Shown here one piece after another: positions 44,208 to 54,925 of a DNA stretch of 64,000 nt. The notes under the pieces are model-generated. The model saw nothing but the letters and a program-made list of their open reading frames with translations, did not search any database and was not told the DNA's origin. The stretch is from Actinernus sp. WN-2022 (Eukaryota > Cnidaria > Anthozoa > Actiniaria > Actinernidae), in assembly GCA_030867875.1 (NCBI GenBank), contig JAOWCC010000655.1, positions 7,586,269 through 7,650,268 on the forward strand, written 5' to 3'. The translations under genes were made by a program, and so were the position numbers. Each line of letters begins with the position of its first letter. The first letter of the stretch is position 1.

Positions 44208-45364
44208 TTATAAAATAACGAACAGGAAAACACGAGAATTAAATCTTACGTACGTACGATCAGAAAATCAATTCTCCTAACAGTAACAGAAATCGACCGA
44301 CGATGAGTTTGCAGAGCTCGGGAAATCCTCCAAGGCAGAACTGAGAGACGAACCAACGAAGGCAAGCTTTGTGTGGCTCTGTTTTGAAAATATCTACTTC
44401 AACATTCCCCGAAAAGAATAACTTGGAATTCAAGACATTTTTTGCCGGAAATTTAAGCCGTAGAGGACTTGAACTGGATCAGTATTTTTGTCGCTCAATT
44501 TACAGGAGGAAACATGATTGCTGTCCCCGTCTGAACTTTGAAGCATGTTTTAGTTGAATGAACTTTTATTTTCGCTAAACTCAATGGAAAGATCTAGCTG
44601 TTGGGACCTTCTTCCAATGAGATGAAGCTAAAAGTGCAAGGTAAGAGGGAAAAGCTCACATTGTTCTGTGAAAATTTGGTTGCCAAACTTCACAAATGTC
44701 GCACGTGAGTTTGCAAAATTCTGATTTTCTTTTCATGCAGTAGTTCATAAAATGGCAAGGAGAAAGCTAAAAACCTCATCTGAATTACCAAGACCAATCA
44801 GGGTAAATGATAACAATTGCCCTTATATACAGGCTTATTATTTCGTCACTTCGTCGCCGACAAAATGTCGGACTTGAACTTATTAAGCGTACATTTAGTT
44901 TGAGATAAAAAAGACATGGAAAAAAAATCGAAAGAGTGAGCTTTTCCTTCTCTTCTACTCTAGTCTCTAGCTCAATTCCTCACTCTTCGTCTATCAGGAG
45001 GTTGTTTAAAAACTAGACGCGTAAGCCGTTTATGTGTTTTAGTTTTACCTTACAAAATAAGTTAAGAGAAGTGGTTTTGTTTCTTGAATCCGCGCCTAAA
45101 AATATCTCGGCCGAGATGGTTAGCAAATTTGATAAATGATAACTTCATGTCGGTCGGTTGTATTTTTGTTAAATATATCTGTCTGTTTTGTTGATTAAAA
45201 TCACATTGAAAGTCAACGTTTGGTGAAGACATTCTTCCTTGTCGTTTTGCCATTTTGAGTTCATTCACAATCGCGTGCCATCGCCACAGCGAGACGAATT
45301 CCCATGTTTATAGACGCTCATACAAACACGGCTATCAGCCAATCAGCGCGCGAGTTCCCTCTGA
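44208..45364. other. Arm-B-specific non-coding segment
   Basis: There is no counterpart in arm A and no recognised gene. Short frames at 44369-44557 (+) and 45062-45268 (-) lack domains. It was either gained by arm B or lost from arm A. Confidence 0.4.
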
Positions 45365-45640
45365 GTTATTTATTGTGAAGACATCAAAATGGGCTTCTTG
45401 TACTTTTTGCGTACAGTGTTAAACATCAAAATGGTTTCTTGTACTTTTTGTGTATAGCGTTATTAAGCATAAAAATAGGTTTCTCATTTATCATGAGTTT
45501 TACTGTACTTTATTGTGAAGACATCAAAATGGGTTTCTTGTACTTTTTGTGTATAGTGTTACATCAAAATGGGTTTCTTGTACTTTTTGTGTATAGTGTT
45601 AAGCATCAAAATGGGTTTCTTGTACTTTTTGTGTAAAAGG
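45365..45640. repeat. 42-bp minisatellite (arm B), about 5 units
   Basis: These are the complements of the arm A units (CATCAAAATGGGTTTCTTGT, ACTTTTTGTGTATAGTGTTA). The first units (45365-45480) are irregular and contain an extra copy of the junction with TTTATTGTGAAGACATC, indicating local duplication. Confidence 0.85.
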
Positions 45641-46038
45641 TAAAGGTATTCATTTATAATATTAGCGCAAATTCTATATGAATATATTCAAATGCGCTTC
45701 ACAATGTTATACGGATATAATATATGTGATACGAACTGCTATTGTGGCGCAATGCGCTGCTGTGTAGTTTACAATCATGAGAGATTCTTAGTGTATAGTG
45801 TTAAGCATCAAAATGGGTTTCTTGTATTTCTTGTATATTATAGAGTTGCATATAACATGGATTTCTTGTATTTTTGTCTATATAGTATTCTTAAAGCCTT
45901 GCACTTTTTGTGTATGCCTTAATATCGTTGCTTGAACTGGCACATGTATATATTCGTTCGTGCCAATGTGATGGTTTAAAGGTGTAGTTCGGTTATGTAA
46001 TCTTATTTCAGTATAATCTAGTTTCAGTTCATAAATAC

Positions 46039-46410
46039 GGGTAACCTACAGCAAGCACTTGTTGTGATCAATTATCATCAAAAGCGGCTTTCTAAATAAA
46101 TTAATTGTTATGTAAATGACCATATCAGACATATATGAGTACATTATATCGACATGCAGCCATATAATTAATGCAAAATTTTAAAAACAACGAAAAGCAC
46201 TCTAGAGTTGTAAGAACGGTCTGGCTGTAATTACGAAGGACTTTGAAGGAGGTACTGTAGATCGAATTGATCCTTCAGTTACTAACATATACACAGTGGA
46301 ATAGAAGAGAATACATTCAATACCCTAATATCGTTTCCACACCGTTTTCATAAAGGATAACAAAGAATTGACTCTTTGAAAATTTATTTTATTCAGATAG
46401 GCATGACTGC
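46039..46410. other. Non-coding stretch
   Basis: This is unique sequence outside the duplication. No gene or repeat recognised. Confidence 0.4.
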
Positions 46411-46446
46411 ATTATACAATGCAATGCAATGCAATGCAATGCAATA
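46411..46446. repeat. (GCAAT)n microsatellite
   Basis: Six to seven perfect 5-bp units, which may form the 3' tail of a LINE ending near 46,440 (followed by AGTTTATTTAGACACG). Confidence 0.9.
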
Positions 46447-46879
46447 GTTTATTTAGACACGTAGCGCCAAGGAGCTTAAGATCAAGCTCGTTCAAAATAC
46501 ATACGTGTATACTTACTCTATTCACATCACTCGCTTTCACGCTCGTAACATAAGTGTGGGGAAAATGGCGACCGTGTCCCGGTACAACAGGAGGAAGAGA
46601 TGCATGGGAGGGTAGAATGGGGAAACCAGGACACAGTCGCGAAAGTTGGGGAGAGTGAATCGAAAGCGACTATATAAACGAGAAATTAGGTAGCAACCCC
46701 CCTGAGAGGCAACAAAGGACATAGCCATTTATGTTAATTACAGCTTTTATCCAGCTTGTACATATATTTATGGAACAGTTGCTTCCTCAAGCTTCTATGC
46801 ATTTAGGGAATCATCTCGCTGCTGGAATATCATAAACCAAGTCTCAGTCTACCATCAACTTTCCAGTCGCCATACTGTG

Positions 46880-47733
46880 ACTTTTCTTCAATTTAGTTGT
46901 TATAGTAACGACGCTAAGAATCACTCGCTTACGTCAGAACGTAACAATATATCTTGTCTGTCACATGGCCATCGCTGATATCATAACAGACATATATCTC
47001 ATTATAATAACAAGCACTAGAAGGGCTTGGTCTAGTACACAGTACTTGGACATGTACCTATCAGGTTTTTGCCAAATCCTTGGATTATTCTACCTGATGG
47101 GATTGATCACTAGCTGTGCTATTTCCTTTCTGGTGACGTTGGAGAAATACTTAGCAATTGCTTATGTCATGAAACCCGACATTAGAATAAGAATTGGCAC
47201 CGCAAATATATTGCTTTTTTTCAGCTGGGGATTAGCATTTGTTCTTGGCATCCTACCAAATCTTTCAGTTAAACTATCATTGGGCTATGATTCTATGTGC
47301 ACACCCCTCCCTTCCCGTTTCTATGAATTTGACATGAGACTCCTATTTGCTGGTATTGCAGCAGTTCTTTACATGACATGTGCGTATTTCTATTTCAGAA
47401 TTTACCTGTGCATTAAGAAATCTGGTCAAGAGGTCGGTGTACTCAGGGAAGGAAAGCTAGCAAGAAAAATCGCTCTGTTCATTTATTCTAATGTAGCCGT
47501 ATTTTTCACATTCCTGCAATCATTTCTATTCTCATTACAAGTACGCCTCTAGGAGACAATATCTCTCAGAAGAACAAGAACGTTTACTGGAAAACATTTA
47601 CCTATATATCTTCTTTGGTATCAACACTATATTGAATCCTGTGCTTGTTGCCTTTAGAAATGGCTTGTTTCGCAGTGAGTTGAAAATTCAGTGGCGTAGA
47701 ATTCATCGGACCATTGGTCCTAGTGCGAAGTAA
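46880..47733 (+). pseudogene. Rhodopsin-class GPCR, decayed
   Basis: From 46883 one frame reads LFFNLVIVTTLRITRLRQ, then NVTIYLVCHMAIADIITDIY (TM1-TM2). It continues through CQILGLFYLMGLITSCAISF, an EKYLAI motif at the TM3 end (in place of DRY) and TM4-TM5 to RKIALFIYSNVAVFF in TM6. An in-frame TGA at 46880-46882 precedes the TM1 residues. Near 47515-47530 the frame breaks, and TM7 (ILNPVLVAFRNGLF, 47632-47673) with its tail and TAA (47731-47733) lies in another frame. It is therefore probably a pseudogene. It is not closely related to the duplicated GPCR pair. Confidence 0.75.
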
Positions 47734-47839
47734 TAACTCTATGTAAATTACTTTTATTATATGGGCTGGAGTGTTCCACTAAGAAATAAAGCACTCTTTG
47801 AACTCATACGAAGCTACGTCCGGGTCGTGATAAGTGGCA

Positions 47840-47965
47840 TATGACTAGCTGGTAGGCGCAGCGTTTAAGCGCTTGTCTCTCTCCACTGTGACCCATGTTT
47901 GACCCCCTTACGCGGCGTCATGTGTGAGTTGAGTTTAACTCCGGGTTCTCAGGTTTTCCTTCATC
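47840..47965 (+). mobile_element. tRNA-derived SINE (family B) fragment
   Basis: A degenerate A-box-like GCTGGTAGGCGCAGCGTTTA is followed by a B-box-like GTTTGACCCC and the body word GTGTGAGTTGAGTTTAACTC. This body is related to the minus copy at 62340-62515. Confidence 0.5.
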
Positions 47966-48864
47966 CCAAAATATCAACATGTGACGTGAGTTGTATTTTT
48001 GTTTCTTTTCGTTACCTATTAATTTTATTAGTATACAAATGCACTACATAAGAAATAATAAATAAAGTTATATTCAAGCGAAAGAGAACATTTACAATCG
48101 GAGCGAAAAATACGGAGCAAAAAATAAAGAAAAGAATAATCGGGAATATTTATTCCCCGTTTTCTTTTTCAGGTTAATGGGGGATTACTGTTAAATTTGT
48201 AGGAATAGGGTTGAGGAAGAAAGAAATCGGTACACACCTAATTACTTGACTACCACTCGAGAGCACATCTATTAATTATTAACCAAAATCCTCAATTTTA
48301 ATTCTTCATAAAACCTTCTTTTTTCCTATTTACTCAAAACAAAACAAATCAAATCCCCAACCCCAATGTTACCTTATGAAAACCATGAAAAAATCCAGAA
48401 AAATTAAAGTAAACTAAGCGAACCTTCAACTGCAGCTTAAGTGAAGCGAACTTAAAATAACATACAATCCCAATGAGAAATAGCGTAAAAACTACGCAAA
48501 CGTGGCAAAAAAAGCGCATTCAACTGTAATCCCTCTTAAGGGTACTTCTGGAAAAATGAAAACACAGCTAACTGTGAGAAAAGGCTAATAATCACTTGAC
48601 ATTAATGTCCCATGGGATTCAAAGATGGCAAAGTTTTTGTTTATTGAAGCCACAAGGAGATAAAGTTGATTTAGATCAAAACGAGGCTAAAACGAGGCTA
48701 TACCTCCCACATGGAGGGAAGAACTCATTTCTTATCGAGACTTCTGCTTATGGACTTCTCAGGTTGTATCCATTTGACGGAAAAGTGAATGTGCGCATAA
48801 AATGCACAAAACAGTCATATAAACAACGTATTTTCTTTGTCACTTGCGCTGTTTTGTTTACAAT
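47966..48864. other. Non-coding stretch
   Basis: No gene recognised. A 117-codon + frame (48596-48949) has no domain and ends in a LINE-like tail. Confidence 0.35.
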
Positions 48865-48955
48865 ACAATACAATATTCTTTATTTAAAGAGGGAAGACAC
48901 ATTAACCTTACATAGTTATCTAACATGCGCCCCTCTATGTTACAAATAAAACGTG
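48865..48955 (-). mobile_element. LINE or SINE 3' end fragment
   Basis: The reverse complement ends with AAATAAAGAATATTGTATTG and (TATTG)n, the same kind of tail as in the LINE fragments at 35882 and 28600. There is no coding portion. Confidence 0.45.
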
Positions 48956-49519
48956 ATAAAAAGGAAAGAAAATATGGGAAAAAATTAACACACGAGCTCA
49001 ACATTACAAGATATAATAAATAATTGAATCAATATAAAGAGAATTAATATGAAATAAAATCAAAAACAAACATACTTACCAGAAGACTATGCGCAATGGA
49101 AGGGGCTATGCAATGGACGCGGCGCCAGAAATGCAGCAGCAGTGAAGCAAGAAGCGACAGTTGTAGCAGAGGAGCTCTTCTAGATGGTTAAGGTTACCGT
49201 ATACCTTCGCGGGTGTCTTTCGCAAATAAAATCGCACGCGCATCATTTTAAAGGAAAGTATAGAAACCTATATATATCACTGGAAAGGTTATTTAATGTA
49301 GAATGCGCCACCAAGAATCTCACCACCCTTATTTAGAGGGTATATGTGATGTTAAAACATGAAATGCAATTACCCTTTTTAGCATGTTGTATGAGCATTA
49401 GGTAAAATATCTACATTGTACATGTACCAGTAAGCCAAAACGTTCATAAGCTATCAAAATTGCAAAAGGGTGATAGGCACTTTAACGTCTGACATGAATC
49501 GTTGAAAATGTTCGTCTAG
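48956..49519. other. Non-coding stretch with one transposon end
   Basis: Positions 49440-49486 are the inverted counterpart of the left end of the element at 52471 (AAAGTGCCTAT..CCCTTTTGCAA), flanked by TTAA. The other end was not found. No gene recognised. Confidence 0.5.
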
Positions 49520-49521
49520 AG

Positions 49522-49809
49522 TCAACACGATAACGAGTTTTGACCTATACGTTTTTTCTCCGACCATCGCTTTTTCAATGTCTCTTTGTTTTCTTCTTCT
49601 TCTTCTTTTACACTGACCTTGTTTAGATAGACGGGTCTTCCCGCGACGGTGATGAACGGCGGTGGGCTGCGTATACTACCTACAACATGGTGGGGGAACA
49701 CGTCTTTTAAACCATCATAGCGTGGACGTCGGTGTTTAGAAAATAAAGCACTAGAGCGTGTGGTGCGGCTCCCTTTTGTTTTACGACAGTTTTTCCTTCT
49801 TCTAACCAT
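49522..49809 (-). CDS. Small basic protein of the virus-like cassette
   Basis: 95 residues, strongly basic at the N-terminus (MVRRRKNCRKTKGSRTTRSS), with an EEEEE stretch and a Lys/Arg-rich end. A TATA-like sequence (TATAAAA) lies about 35 bp upstream of the Met on the minus strand. The composition suggests a nucleic-acid-binding or core-type protein. There is no family match by eye. Overlapping frames on the same strand are regarded as shadows. Confidence 0.4.
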   Translation of the reverse strand: MVRRRKNCRKTKGSRTTRSSALFSKHRRPRYDGLKDVFPHHVVGSIRSPPPFITVAGRPVYLNKVSVKEEEEENKETLKKRWSEKKRIGQNSLSC

Positions 49810-49866
49810 ACTGTACTAATACGTGTTTTTAGAGGCGAGGTCGTTTTATACCCTAAAGTATATCCC

Positions 49867-50283
49867 CTATAATGGGGATTCTTCGAAAGGGTGAACTTTT
49901 CCCAAAAAGAAGTCCACCTCCTCTCCGACTTCTTCTCTTCTTTCGAACACCGACAGACGAACCCCTGAGGTTGTGGTAGGATATGTTTGCGAGGGCGATG
50001 TGTTCTGTGGCGGCGGCGGGTGTGACGACGGCAACACACTGTTGGCGGTCCTCGGGGGTGGTGGTGGTAGTGAGGGAGTAGCGTCAGGCAAGGAAGCATA
50101 GGTGTCATGCATAAGGTCCGTCAAGGGCTGCGTCGACGATAGAGTGGCGGCGGGTTGTCTCGTGTTTGGCAGGACTCGTTCAATGTTCGTCTGTAATTGG
50201 GCCGTACGCGAACCGGTATCTACGACGTTTGAGAATACTTTTTTCCTTCCACGGACGGCGTCTACCGGTTGACGACGGATCAT
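49867..50283 (-). CDS. Proline-rich hypothetical protein of the virus-like cassette
   Basis: 138 residues: a basic N-terminal segment (RRQPVDAVRGRKK), a central Pro/Ser/Thr-rich part with SLPPPPPRT and an acidic EEVGEEVDF segment near the end. No recognised domain. It overlaps a frame that begins farther upstream (about 50545-50190). Confidence 0.4.
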   Translation of the reverse strand: MIRRQPVDAVRGRKKVFSNVVDTGSRTAQLQTNIERVLPNTRQPAATLSSTQPLTDLMHDTYASLPDATPSLPPPPPRTANSVLPSSHPPPPQNTSPSQTYPTTTSGVRLSVFERREEVGEEVDFFLGKVHPFEESPL

Positions 50284-50545
50284 GATTGCTGTTGTTGTTG
50301 GAGTGGACTGGATTTTCTAGGGGGTGTGTGTGGCATTTACAATTTTCTGAAGATACTATATATTGTTCTATACGTGGCCACTTTTTGACGTCGTTTCTTA
50401 ACGTAAGCAGGGTTCTTATTTCATCGTGTAGATGTTTTCCAAAGTCTATTGCGCTACTACCACGCTGTCGCCGCCTTCTGTTTTGACGTTTGCGGTTACG
50501 AGAGGCATGATTCTCGTTGGTGAAAATTATATACGACCTCTGTTT
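50190..50545 (-). CDS. Arg-rich frame of the virus-like cassette (no clear start)
   Basis: An open minus frame with RNRKRQNRRRRQRGSS, then AIDFGKHLHDEIRTLLTLRN and DVKKWPRIEQYI. It has no ATG at its beginning. An ATG in another frame (at about 50511), just downstream of a CTATAAAAAC box, reads into a stop, so a frameshift may have separated start and body. Function unknown. Confidence 0.35.
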
Positions 50546-50594
50546 TTATAGTTTGTTTTTAACAGTTCTCGAACAATTTAATTGCTGGCTTTCA

Positions 50595-50715
50595 CTTAAC
50601 GTCATAGCCGCCATGTTGGTGCCCTTAAACAATAGATTCCTCGTTAGCTTCTTTTGTTGGGGCACCAACATGGCCGCCATGCCCTTTGTCATTTGATACT
50701 CTGGGGATTGAGTGA
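50595..50715. mobile_element. Short MITE (GCCATGTTGGTG family), copy 2
   Basis: The arms GCCGCCATGTTGGTGCCC and GGGGCACCAACATGGCCGCC enclose the same loop as copy 1 at 29345-29495, and flanking words (ATGCCCTTTGT, CTCTGGGGATTGA) are shared too. Inserted at the end of the ATPase remnant. Confidence 0.75.
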
Positions 50716-51270
50716 AAACCAGCAATAGCATCTTTCCCATGTTTGGATTTGGTTCGAATAGGCTTTAGTGAAGATCCTGCACTGTCGGCGGCATAACCGA
50801 TTGTCCGATTGGCCAGTTGCAAGCGGTCGCGAGGGTTGTTGAATATGATGACGTACTGTGTGTTGAGGACTCATGGTCCACTAAGTCTTTCCTGGGAAAA
50901 CATATTTTGCGTTAATAAAATAGTGGTGATGTTTCGATGATAGGTACCACCTGTAAACAATTTTCCTAACATACCGTTGCTTCCACTTTCTTGCATGAGA
51001 TCGTCTAGGATAAGTAACGTCTCCCCATTGCCCCCCGTGTAGTCAAAAATGTTTTCCCTCGACCATCGTCGCGCCTTGTTTTTTCAACCCCTCAAAACCA
51101 GGTTGCTATTCGCTATAACAGTAGACGACATGGAGTATGTATTTTAGAAAAGCATCCTTACGTTGTTGTATGAGCTCTATATAGCGTTAGCGTCGTCTTG
51201 CCGTTCATCGTAGGTCCCACAATCACGATGTTCGAGGGGACTCGGAAGCCGGGATCAAAGCCGGGTCCAT
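50700..51270 (-). pseudogene. Packaging-type (FtsK/A32-like) ATPase remnant
   Basis: A Met at 51270 is followed, one frame over, by a P-loop with GPTMNGKTT (about 51193-51220). After another frame change and an in-frame TAG (in the 51110 region), a Walker B-like LLILDDLM (about 50995-51019) and a TQNMFSQ segment appear, then a NNPRDRL segment. This order of motifs fits the HerA/FtsK-type packaging ATPases of adenovirus-, adintovirus- and Polinton-like viruses. At least two frameshifts and two stops make it non-functional. Its 3' part is disrupted by a MITE (50595-50715). Confidence 0.6.
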
Positions 51271-51280
51271 TTTAGGCTCC

Positions 51281-51774
51281 GTAACGACTGACACAGGATT
51301 GGTGTGATCACGTTTTTTTTTTACATAGGATTAAGTAAATTGAAATACACGACGAGCACAAGTACGAGCGTAAAAATATCGAACATAAATACTACTACAA
51401 AATTGAGGGGTAACAGAGATTCAGGAGCAGTTGATGTATTCATGAAAAGCTTCATTATCCGTGATTCATTTAGGTTGTTTCCATCAAATCGTAGAGTCTT
51501 TAAACGGATCCGCTCTTTAAAAGGGCCTCAAACAGGTTGAAGACACCTTCAGTTGTCAATCAAACTTTGTCAAGTGAACAAAGTGATCGTGATGCTCCGC
51601 TTGACTGATCTCTGATAATGTTCATCGCGCGAAATTCAAATGGCATATTTGAATGTTTAATGTCCAAAATGCAATAAATAGTTTTGAAACGGTTCTTAAA
51701 CTATTGATAGTCATTACCGAGCAACAAGTTTCATGCTATTTACTTTCAATTGGCTTATTTTTGATCGCCTCACT
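51281..51774. other. Non-coding stretch with a dispersed repeat
   Basis: Positions 51540-51650 share ACACCTTCAGTTGT, TTTGTCAAGTGAAC and TCGCGCGAAATTCAAAT with 60915-61020, in the same orientation. No gene recognised. Confidence 0.45.
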
Positions 51775-51960
51775 GGTATGCGGGAGGTCAGGGGTTCGAA
51801 TCCCGGCCGCGTCCTTGAGCAGGGACGTATATAAACCGTTGGTCTTGTCTCCTTCCTCTTCTAATCTATACGAGGGGGCGTGAACGAACGGCCTGTTGTG
51901 TTATTTCGAGAAAGAGTTGGGGATTGTCTCCCTACACAACAGCCTGGTATTCTGAGGTAC
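51775..51960 (+). mobile_element. tRNA-derived SINE fragment (family B-related)
   Basis: A B-box-like GGGGTTCGAATCCCGG is followed by a body with GACGTATATAAACCGTTGGT and a TCTCCTTCCTC stretch. The A-box half is missing or unrecognisable. Confidence 0.5.
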
Positions 51961-51963
51961 TAA

Positions 51964-52092
51964 CAATCACTCATGATTGTAAAGGCAGCACATTGCGCCA
52001 CAATGGCAGTCCGTATCACAAAAATAACATTGTGAAGCGAATTTGAATATATTTATATAGAATTTGAGCTATATAAATGAATACCTTTACTC
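51964..52092. repeat. Third copy of a segment from the inverted duplication
   Basis: ACTCATGATTGTAAA, CACATTGCGCCACAATGGCA, AACATTGTGAAGCG and ATAAATGAATACCTTTAC also occur at 33452-33598 and in complement at 45643-45785. It shows that this outer segment is a dispersed repeat in its own right. Confidence 0.7.
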
Positions 52093-52470
52093 TTATTTAG
52101 TCTCAGTAACTTGCTCTACTTTACTGTTATGTTTCAAAGGGCAGAAATGGGAAGGAGCAATCTCTTTCATCGTTCGGGTCCTTATTTAAAGTGTCTATAG
52201 GCCAGATATTATTGATTCGGGCACAGTGTGGTGTTCATGATTCTGCTGAACTATTTTTCGAACGGTCTAATATAACATTAAAATCCTAAAATGATGATAT
52301 TATTGAAGAGATTATAAAACTTGCTCAAAAATATGTTTTAATACTTTTTACATTAGATTATTGCATTCTAAAAGTCTCGTTTGATACCAAGTGGATCTCA
52401 AGTACAAAACAGGTCACAGGAGAATGACGTCACTCAAACTTGATCCCTAAATAAATGCAAACGGCAGACA

Positions 52471-53402
52471 TTAAAGCGCCTGTATAACCCTTTTGCGATT
52501 TTTATAGCTATGAACCTATGAACAAGTTTTGAGTACTTCTGTGAAGAAAGTTTTGGTTTACAGTGAATACATTTTGTTCTACGCTTGTTTGAAGTCGTGT
52601 AAATTTTACCTTTCCTGACCCATGACTGCGTAAGTAAAAGCCTGGGTCGATTCCTGTAAATACGTTATATAATTAATTCGGCTTTGCGATCATTTGAAGA
52701 AATACTTAACATCTTGACTAAAATGACTTTTTTCTTTACTAACAACTCACAAACTGTGTATATTTTATATGCATCGATGTTGTTGTGATAGAAAGGCGCC
52801 ATGGAGAATAATGCATTAATCAGGAGTATATTACACAGGAGTGTTCATGTGCCCTTGTGTTGGCCCCTAACACAGTAGATAGTGTGTCTATTTATAGCCG
52901 CGAAGTTCTGGTATGCGATTACGTTGTCTTTTGTTCTCTTGCGCTTTAGTATTTTTTAGCAGTTTGAACCGTGTTAATTACAATTTTTCAGTGCATCCTG
53001 ATTGGTTAAAAGTGACGGCCTTTGTTTCTTCTCGCGGGAAACTCTATGCTAAAAATAACTCTACCGTCTACAGTGTTGTGTGACAATACAACGTGGGAAG
53101 AGGACCACTGCTCTGTAACATACTCCTGATTAATGAGATTACGCCTACCCGTGGGGGTATCGACCCAGGCATTTACTTACGCGTCCATGGGTCAGGAAAG
53201 GTCAAATTTACACGATTTCAAATTGAGTATTCTCTGTAAACCAAAACTTTCTTCACAGAAGTATTCAAAACATTTCGAACGTTCATAGCTAAACAAATTG
53301 CAAGAAGGCACTTTACTTAGAATACTTTCCACATCGGAGAACTTATTTCACAGTTTGTTATTGAAATCAGTGATAACTGGCTCGGGATTATAGGCACTTT
53401 AA
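52471..53402. mobile_element. TTAA-flanked DNA transposon with about 150-bp inverted arms
   Basis: The left end TTAAAGCGCCTGTATAACCC and the reverse complement of the right end TTAAAGTGCCTATAATCCC match. Further in, TGGTTTACAG, TCCTGACCCATG and GCCTGGGTCGAT are mirrored at 53145-53245. Reading TTAA as the duplicated target gives TIR AGYGCCTRTAAYCC. A solo end of the same family is at 49440-49486. No transposase. Confidence 0.75.
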
Positions 53403-53724
53403 CACTGAAGCGTATTTCTCAGTGCCATAAAACACCCCACTAGCAAAACTAGTTTGTCACAAAAAGCATGACTTGAAGCTCCCTTGACATTTCCTCGACC
53501 CGTGGGGGTAGGAGTGCCAGTATATGGTACTGCCTTGGGTCCCCTGAGGACTGTAGAGTCGCTATCAGGTTTCTTACATGCAGTCTTGGTGCTTGGTTTA
53601 TTACGAGCGATAGCCGGGCACGCCACTGCGGTGTTTGGAGACTGGGGAGAGAAAACGTTACAAACCATTACTCTGATGAAAGGCCAGCGCTCAAACGTCA
53701 ACTGCAACTCACTTTCCATGGTGG

Positions 53725-53905
53725 TTAGCATACACGTACCCATACACGTACCCATACACGTACCCATACACGTACCCATACACGTACCCATACACGTAGC
53801 CATACACGTAGCCATACACGTACCCATACACGTACCCATACACGTACCCATACACGTAGCCATACACGTACCCATACACGTACCCATACACGTACACATA
53901 CATGT
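53725..53905. repeat. 12-bp minisatellite (about 15 copies)
   Basis: The unit is CACGTACCCATA, with a variant CACGTAGCCATA. As 12 is a multiple of three, all frames stay open on both strands; the Val/His-rich, Cys/Met-rich and Tyr/Val/Gly-rich frames here are by-products. Confidence 0.95.
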
Positions 53906-54925
53906 ACCGGCCATACATGTACATACCTACACGACTGGTCTGCAACATGCTGCGCATGTACACGGTCAGCGGTAGAAATCGCGGGAGCAGCTGTAAATGA
54001 TCCTAAAAATGATTTTTGTACAAAAACTCAAGAGAGAAAAAAAGATTGGGTTGAAAAGTTTTATCAGTTTAAACATGAAACCAATTGCATTTGGGACTGG
54101 TTTGTGGTAAGTATGTAAAAAGCGAAGCTTTTACTTCTTAGTTAAAATGCTTTGAAGTTCAAATTTCACCATTTTTCCAGTAACTTATCCACTTGCTACT
54201 GTTGAGGATAAATGTTTAGCTTCGTTGTTTTATTCGTCCTTCGCCGCTGCGTCGGCGTATTTTCGTTACGATAAATTATCGATTAGTTTTCGATTGAGAG
54301 ACAGGATTCTGGGGAGAGACGAGGCCGTGTAGCGTGTTTGTAGCGTGTTCCCCGTTTGTTTTTAGACCTAGGATCTCAACGCTTTTCGTGAGTACAATGC
54401 ATATTAGAGCATATTAGAACTATATGTTTAAGCTTGACATTTCGTGTAATTTTCCTTTAGGAACCGTGAGGTTAGGATTGAGAGTGAATGCATTGTAATA
54501 GCGACCAAGGAACTTGTGGACACAAGCTAAGTCTAATCAGTCATGATCTCTCGAGTGTATGAACCGTTATTGATCCTTGTAATTATCATAATTTTGTGTT
54601 TCTCCAAGTGGTGCTCATATTATTGATGTGATTAATAAAATAGTAGCCACAGCTACTACATGCTGTCAATCAATGAAACTACCACTAAAAATCATGTTAC
54701 ACGAGGCAAGTTTTCTTGCAACGCAACGCTATTGTGACACAAGTTTCAGAAGAAATTGAGCGTGTAACTCCCGCTCTTTCCAACTCATCTCGCAACGAGA
54801 AATTCTATTTTTCGCAACGATTCAGTACTGGAGTATACATTTAATTAGAGACATTCGGATCAGAGCCTGATGAGAGCCTGATCACAGGAGTACAAACAAT
54901 AGGACTCAATGTCCCTCCTGGCTGC
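53906..54925. other. Non-coding stretch
   Basis: Positions 54220-54310 resemble, inverted, 21930-22010. No gene recognised. Confidence 0.4.

Larger units (their letters stand above)
40932..46038. repeat. Inverted duplication, arm B
   Basis: It is the reverse complement of arm A (33190-36590), interrupted by the transposon 41169-41706 and by about 1.4 kb of extra DNA (44064-45495). The outer edge is CAGTTCATAAATAC near 46038. It includes the second GPCR gene and a shorter 42-bp minisatellite. Confidence 0.92.
49520..51280 (-). mobile_element. Degraded DNA-virus-like (Polinton/adintovirus-like) cassette
   Basis: On the minus strand are a packaging-type ATPase remnant (51270-50700), an Arg-rich frame, a Pro-rich frame and a small Lys/Arg-rich frame (to 49522). 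They are closely packed, with TATAAAA-like boxes between them. Base use (balanced GC, CG-rich codons) differs from the AT-rich surroundings. The arrangement recalls endogenous adintovirus or Polinton-like viruses, but no capsid, polymerase or integrase was found in the window. Multiple breaks show it is an old copy. The assignment rests mainly on the ATPase. Confidence 0.5.

Noticed and set aside
53399..53975. Long open frames rich in Val/His/Ile or Cys/Met/Gly on both strands
   Set aside because: They are produced by the 12-bp minisatellite, which cannot create a stop in any frame. No domain, no start context and no splice support.
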